Positions 1-7,100 of a stretch of 35,508 bases of DNA are shown piece by piece (positions within the stretch are counted from its first letter, which is position 1; each line of letters starts with the position of its first letter). The translations under genes were made by a program, and so were the position numbers. The notes beneath the pieces were generated by a model. It did not search any database. It was not told the DNA's origin and was given only the letters and a program-made list of their open reading frames with translations. Source of the stretch: Pseudoroseicyclus aestuarii (GTDB lineage: Bacteria > Pseudomonadota > Alphaproteobacteria > Rhodobacterales > Rhodobacteraceae); NCBI RefSeq assembly GCF_003217255.1, contig NZ_QJTE01000005.1:1-35508 (forward strand), written 5' to 3'.

Positions 1-237
1 TGGGTGCAGGACTATTCCAGCGCCGAAGGGGACCGCCTCGTCTGGGGCCGGGGAGAGGCCGCCGGTGCGGCGCGCTTCCAGGTGAACTACGCCGACACGC
101 CCGGCGCCGGGGCCGCCGGCACCGCCGAGGCCTTCGTCATCGACAAGGCGACGGGACAGATCCTCTGGGCGCTGGTCGACGGCGCGGACGAGACGATCCG
201 GGTGCAGGTCGGTACAGACGTCTTCGAGATCGCCTGA
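1..237 (+). CDS. RTX calcium-binding protein, C-terminal end (partial, cut by window start)
   Basis: The reading frame is open from the first base and ends at the TGA at 235-237; the start lies outside the window. The 78 residues match the tail of the conserved C-terminal module carried by the RTX genes at 26587-33684: WVQDYSSAEGDRLVWG near the start, then FQVNYADTPGAG, AFVIDKATGQILWALVDG and a final VQVGTDVFEIA. This part follows the GG-x-GxDxx nonapeptides in the complete paralogues and is probably the type I secretion target region. Compared with the other copies it has one extra Ala (GEAAGAARF against GEAGAARF). Its presence at the left edge shows that genes with this module also flank the polysaccharide locus on the other side. 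The N-terminal domain type is unknown. Confidence 0.85.
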   Translation, partial: WVQDYSSAEGDRLVWGRGEAAGAARFQVNYADTPGAGAAGTAEAFVIDKATGQILWALVDGADETIRVQVGTDVFEIA

Positions 238-246
238 GGCCGGCGG

Positions 247-268
247 GGCCGGGGCATCGCCCCCGGCC
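247..268. terminator. Hairpin between convergent genes
   Basis: GGCCGGGG (247-254) and CCCCGGCC (261-268) form an 8-bp perfect stem with a 6-nt loop, in the 37-bp gap between the RTX stop (+) and the OPX stop (-). There is no clear T-tract, so factor-independent termination is only likely. The position fits a bidirectional terminator. Confidence 0.5.
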
Positions 269-274
269 CGATCG

Positions 275-1414
275 TCAGTTGCCGGGCGCCGCGTTGACCA
301 GGCCGAAGACGTTGCCCACGAGGCCGAAGACGGTGCGCACCGAGGTGATCGGGCTTTCGGTCACGTAGATCACGTCGTCCGGGCGGATCAGGAATTCTCC
401 GGCGCTGAAGAGACCGTCGGCCGAGGTCAGATCCAGCGTGAAGATCATCCGCTCCGTCTGCGGGCCCTGCTGGCTGGGACGCAGCGCCTCGGGCGGGTAT
501 TGGCGCAGGATCAGGATGCCCTTGGGATCGGCGCGGAAATCGCTGAGGCCGCCGATCATCGCCATGGCCTCGATCGCGGTGATCTCGTCCTGGTTGAAGC
601 GGTGCATCGCCTCGGTCCCGGCCGCGCCGAGCGAGAGGAAGGTGCGGTCGTCGGCCTCGACATAGATCATGTCGCCGCCGGCCAGCGTGGTGTCGAGGCG
701 CGGCGTCTCGAGCAGCCGCTCGACCGAGGTGCCGTAGATGCGGCCGCCGCGCTGCAGCCGGATCTGCGGGTTCGGCAGCCCCTGCGAGACGCCGCCGCCC
801 AGAGCGATCAGCCCCATCACGGTGAAATCCTGGTCGGGCAGGGGGTAGGGCCCCGGCTGCGCCACGCCGCCGACCAGGCTGACCCGGTTCTGGCGGCCTT
901 CGGTGAACTCGAACTGCACCTGCGCCGAGGGGCTGACCTCGGCATAGCGCTCCTCGATGCGAGCGCGGGCGGTCTCGGGCGCCATGCCCGAAACGGTGAC
1001 GGTGCCGACATAGGGCAGGAAGATCGTCCCCGAGGAGGAGACGCGCATGTTCGGCAGCGCGGCGAAGCGCTCGCTTCCCGCGGTCAGAAGCCCGTTGCTC
1101 TCGGTGGTCCAGACGGTGACGCTGACGGTATCGCCGGGGGCGATGATGCGCTGGTTGGGCTGATCGACGCGCTCGATCCAGGGCAGGCGCTCCTCGCCGA
1201 CCGCGGGCCAGGCGGCATAGGCCGGCAGCAGGGCGCGGGTGACGGGCGCGATGGTGAAATCGGCGGGCACCGCCTCGCCGTTGACGGAGCGCGGCTGGCG
1301 CAGGACCTCGCGCTCGAGCCCGGCGCCGCGGGGCAGGGTGGCACAGCCCGCCAGGCCGAGCATCAGCACGAGAAGGGAAAGGAGCTTGCCCGGACGAATC
1401 GCTGCGAACACCAT
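275..1414 (-). CDS. Outer-membrane polysaccharide export lipoprotein (OPX/Wza-like)
   Basis: 379 aa. An N-terminal hydrophobic stretch (about residues 9-22) ends in the lipobox LAGC, with Cys24 as the lipidation site, so it is an outer-membrane lipoprotein. After it come a poly_export-type domain (about 85-175, containing IIAPGDTVSVTVW and SSSGTIFLPYVGTVTVSG) and two SLBB-like beta-grasp segments (VSLVGGVAQPGPYPLPDQDF, about 190-255, and the stretch ending DDVIYVTESP). The family forms the outer-membrane channel for capsule or exopolysaccharide export. An AGGA sits 5 nt before the ATG. The gene diverges from the secreted-protein gene at 1532, with 117 bp between the starts. The final hydrophobic, Val/Gly-rich tail (SVRTVFGLVGNVFGLVNAAPGN) could correspond to the C-terminal membrane helix of Wza-type proteins. 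No Wzc or ABC partner is visible in the window. Confidence 0.88.
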   Translation of the reverse strand: MVFAAIRPGKLLSLLVLMLGLAGCATLPRGAGLEREVLRQPRSVNGEAVPADFTIAPVTRALLPAYAAWPAVGEERLPWIERVDQPNQRIIAPGDTVSVTVWTTESNGLLTAGSERFAALPNMRVSSSGTIFLPYVGTVTVSGMAPETARARIEERYAEVSPSAQVQFEFTEGRQNRVSLVGGVAQPGPYPLPDQDFTVMGLIALGGGVSQGLPNPQIRLQRGGRIYGTSVERLLETPRLDTTLAGGDMIYVEADDRTFLSLGAAGTEAMHRFNQDEITAIEAMAMIGGLSDFRADPKGILILRQYPPEALRPSQQGPQTERMIFTLDLTSADGLFSAGEFLIRPDDVIYVTESPITSVRTVFGLVGNVFGLVNAAPGN

Positions 1415-1531
1415 CAGGTCCTATGTTTCTGTCTCGCGGGCAGGCTATCTCTCCGGCGCGGGGTTGGAAACCGGCTGCGGAAGATATTGAAGTTTCTGGA
1501 CATGTGACCGAGCCCGGAGCGGGAGACCTTG

Positions 1532-2815
1532 ATGACGACGCGCAGCCTCTCGCCCTGCCTCGCACTGCGGCGTGCGGGCCTCGCGCTGATGGCGGCGCTG
1601 CTATGGCCGCTGGCGGCGCTGGCGGATCCGGCGCTGGTTTTCGGCCCCAGCCCCCGCGCGCTCGACAACCGGGCGATCTTCGCCCCCGCCCATCTGCCGG
1701 ACTGGCAGGCCCTGGCCGATGCCGGCATCGAGGCGGTGATCCTGAACCAGACCTTCTTGGCCGCCACTGATATCCTGCCCGGCCCCCGGACGCGGCGCCG
1801 CGACAGGCCCGAGGGCAGCTACCTGACCGATGCCGACCTCGCCGATCTGGCGCTGATGCTGGAGCGGACCGGGCTGCCGCTGATCTATGCCGCCGGGCTG
1901 GGGCTGGAGACGGCGGTCTGCGCCCCGGACCTCTCGCCGCAGGAGGCCGGGCGCGCCCAGGCCGAGGACGAATGGGCGCGCGGGCTCTCGCGCCTGCGCA
2001 GGGCCGGGATCCGCCCCGCGGCGCTGAACTTCGACGGCCCCTTCCTGCGTTGGACGCGGGATTCGACCAAGACGGGCAGCTGCGCCGTCACCTCGGGCGG
2101 GGGCGGCGATGCCGCGCGGGCGGCGCGGACCGGGCTGGCCTACATGGCGGCGCTGCAGGACCGGGCCGAGGCGGCCTGGGGCGCGCCGATAGGCCTTGCC
2201 GTGACGGTGAACCTGCCGAACTGGCAGGTCGGCCCGTTGCACCGGATCGGCAATCCGCAGGGGCCCGCCACCATCGACCTCTCCGAGGTGCTGTCCGAGG
2301 TCGCCCGCGCCCTGGCCGAGACCCCGCTGCGGATCGAGGAAGTCACCGTCGATTACCCCTATGCCATCCTGCGCGACGATCCGCAGATGTTCCGGGGCAA
2401 ACTGCAGGGCCTGCTGGAGGGGATGCGCGGGATCAACGGGCCGGGGCAGGCGGCGCCCGGCCTGGGTATCATCGTCAACACGCAGTCCTATCCCAATCCC
2501 TGCCTCGCCGCGCAGGGGCCGGACGCGGTGCCCTTCCTGCCCTTCCGCCGCAACGGCGCGCCGATCGGGCCGGAGTGCATCGCCGCGCAGATCGGAAACG
2601 GCGATGTCACGCCCGCCCCCGACACGGATGTCGAGTGGATGCGGGACACGCTGGACTACGCCTCCGGGCTGCGACCGGGCGGCTGGATCGACGCCCTACT
2701 GGTGAGCGGCATCTGGCCGGACCGCCTCTACCTGCAGTCTTGGGGGCTGAACCCGCTGTCGAACGTCTGGTACATGGCGCAGCTGCGCCAGCTTGCGCTG
2801 TCCGGCGCGCGGTAA
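1532..2815 (+). CDS. Secreted protein of unknown function, possibly a TIM-barrel-like hydrolase
   Basis: 427 aa from the ATG at 1532. A TTG one codon earlier is possible, but the GGGAGA at 1520-1526 is well spaced for the ATG. A signal peptide is clear: basic start, hydrophobic core LALMAALLWPLAALA, likely cleavage after ALA before DPAL. The mature part has four cysteines (in AVCAP, GSCAV, NPCLA and PECIA) that could form disulfides, consistent with export to the periplasm or outside. Stretches such as AALNFDGPFLRW, GLAVTVNLPNW and EEVTVDYPYAIL look like successive barrel strands with acidic residues at their ends, as in glycoside hydrolases; that reading is inference and I cannot name a family. 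It sits between the OPX gene and a glycosyltransferase, so processing of the exported polymer is a reasonable guess. Confidence 0.7.
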   Translation: MTTRSLSPCLALRRAGLALMAALLWPLAALADPALVFGPSPRALDNRAIFAPAHLPDWQALADAGIEAVILNQTFLAATDILPGPRTRRRDRPEGSYLTDADLADLALMLERTGLPLIYAAGLGLETAVCAPDLSPQEAGRAQAEDEWARGLSRLRRAGIRPAALNFDGPFLRWTRDSTKTGSCAVTSGGGGDAARAARTGLAYMAALQDRAEAAWGAPIGLAVTVNLPNWQVGPLHRIGNPQGPATIDLSEVLSEVARALAETPLRIEEVTVDYPYAILRDDPQMFRGKLQGLLEGMRGINGPGQAAPGLGIIVNTQSYPNPCLAAQGPDAVPFLPFRRNGAPIGPECIAAQIGNGDVTPAPDTDVEWMRDTLDYASGLRPGGWIDALLVSGIWPDRLYLQSWGLNPLSNVWYMAQLRQLALSGAR

Positions 2816-2907
2816 GCCGCCGGAGGGGCAGAGAGCATTGCCCCTCTGACGGGGCATTGCTATGCGCGATGCGGATATCCCGTAGGACGTGAGGCCAGTT
2901 CCAGACC

Positions 2908-5202
2908 ATGCAGCCCCCTGTGAACGATCGCCTGCCCCGCCCCCTCAGGATGCTGCGGATCTTCTCGATGACCCCCTCGGAGCGCCGGCTCTACGCCGCC
3001 GCCCGCAGAAGCGGCCAGTTCGACGCGAACTACTACACCGGCGCCTATTCCCACATTCACCCCTTCTTCCTGCGCTTCCCGCTGCGGCACTACGTGGTCT
3101 TCGGCGAGGCGCGCGGCTTCCGGCCCAATCCCGATTTCTCGCCCGCCGCCTATCTCGAGTACAATCCCGACGTCGCCGAGGCGGGGATGTCGCCGCTGGG
3201 GCACTGGCTCTCGGGCGGGCAGGGCGAGGGGCGCATCCACAAGGAGCTGCCCAAGGTCGAGGCGATGCCCGAGCGCCGGGCCCCGGCGCTGCGCCTCGAG
3301 ACCGGGCGCCCCCGGGCCCGCTTCGCCGTGGTGATCCACGTCTACTACCCAGACCTCTGGCCCGAGTTCGAGCAGAGGCTGACCGAGCTGGGGATTGACT
3401 ACGACCTCTTCGTCACCCTGACCTGGCGCGGCGAGGAGACCGAGGCTCTGGCCGAGGAGATCCAGGGCCGCTGGCCCGAGGCCACGGTACTGCCGCTCGA
3501 GAACAAGGGGCGCGACATCCTGCCCTTCCTGACGCTGGTCAATGCCGGCGTGCTCGAGGGCTACGATGCGGTCTGCAAGATCCACACCAAGAAATCGCCG
3601 CACCGGCAGGACGGCGACCACTGGCGCCGGCACCTGGTGTCGGGCGTGCTGCCCGAGGCGGGGCTGTCGCGCCTGCTCGATCAATTCGTCGCCGATCCGC
3701 AGGCCGGCTTCTGGGTCGCCGACGGGCAGTTCTACGACGACACGCGCTGGTGGGGCACCAACTTCGAGACCACGCGTCGCCTGCTGCGCCGGATCGAGAT
3801 CGAGATCGACCGCGACCACCTGAGCTTTCCCGCCGGCTCGATCTACTGGGTCAAGCCGCTGGTGCTGGGCATGCTGCGCGCGATGCACCTCGAGGCCGGG
3901 CAGTTCGAGGTCGAGCGCACGCAGGTCGACGGCACCCTGGCCCATGCCATGGAGCGGGCGATGGGCTTCGTCGTGCGCGCCGGCGGGCAGCGGGTGATCC
4001 AGACCAGCGAGCTGGTCGAAGATGCCAAGACTTCGCCCGCGCAGGCCGAGGGCGAGGCCGGCCTCGCGCGCCCCGGCTTCGTCAGCGCCTTCTACCTGCC
4101 GCAGTTCCACCCCGTGCCGGAAAACGACCGTTGGTGGGGCAAGGGCTTTACCGAATGGCGCGGCGCCGTCGGCGCCCGGCCGATGTTCGAGGGACATTCC
4201 CAGCCGATGCTGCCCTCGGACCTGGGATTCTACGATCTGCGGGTGACCGAGGTCATGGGCGAGCAGGCCGAGCTGGCGCGGGGCGCCGGCATCGATGCCT
4301 TCTGCGTCTATCACTACTGGTTCGACGGGCGCCGCATCCTCGAGCAGCCGCTCGACCGGCTGCTGGCGCGGCCCGAGATCGATTTTCCCTTCTACCTGTG
4401 CTGGGCCAACGAGAGCTGGCGGCGGAACTGGGACGGGCTGTCGGGCACGGTGCTGCTGGAGCAGAGCTACGCCGAGGGCTTCGAGGCGGCGCTGGTCGAA
4501 GGCAGCCTGCCCTACATGCGCGATCCGCGCTACAGCCGGCCCGACGGCACCCGCCCGCGCTTCGTCATCTACCGCCCCGAGGACATGCCCGATCCCGCGG
4601 GCAGCGTGGCGCGCATGCGCGCCGCCTGGCGCGCGGCCGGCATCGGCGAGGTCGAGCTGGGCGCCGTGCGTTTCCACATCGAGGGCGCGCATCCGGTCCC
4701 CGAGGAGACCTTCGACTTCTGGGTCGAGATGCCGCCCCATGGCCTGGTGAAGGAGCCCGACTACCTCTTCGGCGGGCCGAAGGGGAACCTGCTGCAGCGC
4801 GAGACGCAGCCCGGCTTCGAGGGGCTGGTCTACGACTACGCCCGTGTCGCGGCGCGCTCCACCGATCCGGCCTATGTCCGGTCGCTGCCGCGCAGCACGA
4901 TCTGCGGCGCGATGCCGGGCTGGGACAACACCGCCCGCCGCGGTCTGAAGGGGCATCTGGCCTATGGCGCCAACCCCGCCAGCTTCCGCCGCTGGCTGAT
5001 GGACCTGCAGCGCAAGCGGATCGCCGGCTCCTACCGGCAGGAGCTGTTCCTGAACGCCTGGAACGAATGGGCCGAAAAGGCGGTGCTGGAGCCGAGCCAG
5101 GCCTGGGGCGATCTCTACCTGCAGGTCCTGCGCGAGCGGATCGACACCGCCGAAGCCCAGACCGCCGCAGAGCCGCTGCGCCGCCAGGCCGCCGGTAGCT
5201 GA
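2908..5202 (+). CDS. RgpF (rhamnan synthesis F)-WbsX two-domain glycosyltransferase with N-terminal NPDV repeats
   Basis: 764 aa. Residues about 37-112 hold two units of a short repeat (FDANYYTGAYSHI and FSPAAYLEYNPDVAEAG, ending GQGEGR) also present in two other glycosyltransferases of this window. Residues about 135-365 resemble the rhamnan synthesis protein F family (AVVIHVYYPDLW, PLENKGRDILPFL, KIHTKKSPHR). Residues about 390-740 resemble the WbsX family (FYLPQFHPVPENDRWWGKGF, YHYWFDGRRILEQP, CWANESWRRNWDG, FLNAWNEWAE). Both families act in O-antigen or capsule assembly in the cytoplasm; the sugars transferred are not readable from sequence. Rhamnose is plausible because rfbCBDA lies downstream. 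The start is not certain: GAGG at 2890 is 14 nt before this ATG. Confidence 0.88.
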   Translation: MQPPVNDRLPRPLRMLRIFSMTPSERRLYAAARRSGQFDANYYTGAYSHIHPFFLRFPLRHYVVFGEARGFRPNPDFSPAAYLEYNPDVAEAGMSPLGHWLSGGQGEGRIHKELPKVEAMPERRAPALRLETGRPRARFAVVIHVYYPDLWPEFEQRLTELGIDYDLFVTLTWRGEETEALAEEIQGRWPEATVLPLENKGRDILPFLTLVNAGVLEGYDAVCKIHTKKSPHRQDGDHWRRHLVSGVLPEAGLSRLLDQFVADPQAGFWVADGQFYDDTRWWGTNFETTRRLLRRIEIEIDRDHLSFPAGSIYWVKPLVLGMLRAMHLEAGQFEVERTQVDGTLAHAMERAMGFVVRAGGQRVIQTSELVEDAKTSPAQAEGEAGLARPGFVSAFYLPQFHPVPENDRWWGKGFTEWRGAVGARPMFEGHSQPMLPSDLGFYDLRVTEVMGEQAELARGAGIDAFCVYHYWFDGRRILEQPLDRLLARPEIDFPFYLCWANESWRRNWDGLSGTVLLEQSYAEGFEAALVEGSLPYMRDPRYSRPDGTRPRFVIYRPEDMPDPAGSVARMRAAWRAAGIGEVELGAVRFHIEGAHPVPEETFDFWVEMPPHGLVKEPDYLFGGPKGNLLQRETQPGFEGLVYDYARVAARSTDPAYVRSLPRSTICGAMPGWDNTARRGLKGHLAYGANPASFRRWLMDLQRKRIAGSYRQELFLNAWNEWAEKAVLEPSQAWGDLYLQVLRERIDTAEAQTAAEPLRRQAAGS

Positions 5203-5230
5203 CCCGGCCGCGCCGATTGCCCCCCTGTCC

Positions 5231-5252
5231 CGGGCCGGCCCCGACCGGCCCG
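5231..5252. terminator. Hairpin downstream of the RgpF-WbsX gene
   Basis: CGGGCCGG (5231-5238) pairs with CCGGCCCG (5245-5252) over a 6-nt loop, in the 75-bp gap before the sulfotransferase gene. No T-run follows. It may be a weak terminator or an mRNA-stabilising hairpin within the operon. Confidence 0.4.
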
Positions 5253-5277
5253 GCCCCCGAAAGCAGAATGGTCTCCC

Positions 5278-6276
5278 ATGTCCAAAGTCGTGCTGCACAT
5301 AGGCACCCACAAGACCGCCACCACCACGATCCAGGATACCTTCTGGAACAATGCCGAGCTGCTGGCCGAACAAGGGGTGATCTACCCCCGGATGGGGCGG
5401 GTCACCGGCCATCACGGTCTGGTCTGCGACTGGAACCCTCATCTGCCGCCGGTCTACAGGCTGGACGCGGGCAGCCGCGGCAGCTTCGCCGCCCTCGCCG
5501 AGGCCTATGCGGACAAGGACGTGACCGTCCTTCTGAGCAGCGAGGAGCTGTCGCGCGCCGATCCCAAGGCGGCGGTCGATTTCGCCGAGATCCGGCGGCT
5601 GCTCTCGGCCTTCGACGAGATCGAGGTGCTCTGCGTCCTGCGGCCGCAATGGGAGTTCCTGCAGTCCTCCTACCTTGAGGTCTCCAAGCGGGGCGCGCCG
5701 CCGCGGCCGCCGCAGCTGGTTGATCCGGTGATTGAACGGGGCAGCTTCTTCGGTCTCTACGTCGATTACACGATGCTGCTCGACCGGCTGGAGAGGGTCT
5801 TCGCCCCCGAGGAGATCACCTTCGCCGATTTTGCCGCCCTGCGCGCGGAGCCGGATGGGATCCTGGGCTGGATGCTGCGGCACCTGGGCTGCGACCTGCC
5901 GGCCAGCGCGCTCGAGGCGATCAACGGCGGCAGCTCCAACGTCTCGCCGATGCCGCTGGCGGGCTGGGCCGCCAACCTGATGGCAGAGCCGAAGGCGGCG
6001 CCGCCCTGGCTGATCGACACGGCCGAGCGGGTGATCCGCCGCCAGCACGGAGAGGCGGTCCGGACCTGCCTGTTCTCGCGCGCGGAGTTCGACCGCCTGG
6101 CCGCGCATTTCGACGCCCGCAACGCGCTGCTGGCCGAACGGCGCGCCGCGGTGCAGCCCGACTTCGCCGTGGCCGCGGCCGATCCCTCGCGGATCACGCT
6201 GCACCGCGACCGCTTCGACTGCTGGCACGGGCTGGCCCGGCAGCTGGCGCAGGACGTCATGAGCTTGGACGACTAG
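5278..6276 (+). CDS. Sulfotransferase-family protein (PAPS-dependent, P-loop type)
   Basis: 332 aa. The start VVLHIGTHKTATTTIQDTFW is a 5'-phosphosulfate-binding loop of the sulfotransferase fold (the family pattern is roughly HIGxxKTGTTxxQ). A strand followed by LLSSEELSRADP (about residues 83-95) matches the 3'-phosphate-binding part of this subgroup. The middle (LCVLRPQWEFLQSSYLEVSKRG) fits the family's RxxxxxxxS stretch. Such proteins transfer sulfate from PAPS onto hydroxyls or amines, here presumably on a polysaccharide or its precursor. It follows the glycosyltransferase at 2908 on the same strand and ends at a convergent terminator. It is the longest and least similar of the three sulfotransferases in the window. 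Exact acceptor unknown. Confidence 0.8.
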   Translation: MSKVVLHIGTHKTATTTIQDTFWNNAELLAEQGVIYPRMGRVTGHHGLVCDWNPHLPPVYRLDAGSRGSFAALAEAYADKDVTVLLSSEELSRADPKAAVDFAEIRRLLSAFDEIEVLCVLRPQWEFLQSSYLEVSKRGAPPRPPQLVDPVIERGSFFGLYVDYTMLLDRLERVFAPEEITFADFAALRAEPDGILGWMLRHLGCDLPASALEAINGGSSNVSPMPLAGWAANLMAEPKAAPPWLIDTAERVIRRQHGEAVRTCLFSRAEFDRLAAHFDARNALLAERRAAVQPDFAVAAADPSRITLHRDRFDCWHGLARQLAQDVMSLDD

Positions 6277-6285
6277 AGACCGGGG

Positions 6286-6319
6286 GCCTGCCCGCCGCCT
6301 CAGCCGGCGGCGGGCAGGC
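6286..6319. terminator. Bidirectional hairpin overlapping the 3' end of the GT2 gene
   Basis: A 14-bp perfect stem (6286-6299 with 6306-6319, loop 6300-6305) lies between the convergent sulfotransferase (+, stop 6276) and GT2 (-, stop 6300). The right arm encodes the last residues of the GT2 protein (LPAAG). It is very stable, but no poly-T follows. Confidence 0.6.
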
Positions 6320-7100
6320 GGAAGGCGTAGTCGCTGAGCGGGGTGGGGCGCATCATCGCCTTGCCGGTCGAGGCGCGGATCGTCTGCGAGACCGCCTGCC
6401 GGCGCTTGAACAGTACCGTGTCGGGGACGATCTTGTGCCGCAGCCCGGCGGCCACGGTCAGGCAGTTCCAGGCCCAGTCCTCGTAGGCCCAGCCATTGGC
6501 CATGTCGCGGTCGGGGAAGGGATGCTCGCGCAGCACCGAGGTCTCGCACAGGCACAGCGCGTCCCAGTAGTTCGCCACCCGCAGGAAATCGAGGCTGAAC
6601 TCTTCGCTGTCCTGGTCGATCTGGCGGTAGATCGTGGCCTGCCCCTCGAAGAAGTAGTTGTAGGCCGGATGGGCGATCACCCCCGGCCCGGCCGTGTCGA
6701 GCCAGGCCATGGCTCGCACCAGCCAGTCGCGCGACCACAGGTCGTCGCCGTCGAGAAAGCCGATGCGACGGCCGCGGGCCTGGGCCACCGCCTCGTTGCG
6801 GGCGCGGCCCTGGTCGCGCACCTCGAGGGCGATCAGCCGGGCGCCGCCCGCGATGCCGTAATCGCCTTCGGCCGCCCGCTCGAAGAGGCGCCGCGTCAGA
6901 TCGTCGGGACTGTCGAGCACCAGCAGCGGCTCGACGCTCAGCCCCGCCTCCTGCGCCGCGACGAGGGCGCGGCCGAAGGACCGCAGCGAGGCCACGGCCA
7001 GCCGCCCCTCGCGGTGGGCGGTGATCGCGATGGTGAGGTCGGGCGGGGTGCCGGCGCGGCTTGCAGGATCGGTCGCGGGATCGCTCATGGAACCGGTCAT
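6300..7100 (-). CDS. Glycosyltransferase family 2
   Basis: 266 aa, start ATG at 7100. The ATG overlaps the stop of the upstream GT4 gene by 4 nt (ATGA), so the two are translationally coupled. The GT-A core starts at DLTIAITAHREG; the nucleotide/metal part is GRARNEAVAQARGRRIGFLDGDDLWSRDW with the D-x-D-D motif. The C-terminal half (NYWDALCLCETSVLREHPF, NGWAYEDWAWNC, PDTVLFKRR) is colinear with the last 250 residues of the fused protein at 14702-17545 ([39 protein letters not shown]). So this gene plus its upstream neighbour correspond to the two halves of that fused enzyme. The donor sugar cannot be told. Confidence 0.87.
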   Translation of the reverse strand: MTGSMSDPATDPASRAGTPPDLTIAITAHREGRLAVASLRSFGRALVAAQEAGLSVEPLLVLDSPDDLTRRLFERAAEGDYGIAGGARLIALEVRDQGRARNEAVAQARGRRIGFLDGDDLWSRDWLVRAMAWLDTAGPGVIAHPAYNYFFEGQATIYRQIDQDSEEFSLDFLRVANYWDALCLCETSVLREHPFPDRDMANGWAYEDWAWNCLTVAAGLRHKIVPDTVLFKRRQAVSQTIRASTGKAMMRPTPLSDYAFRLPAAG

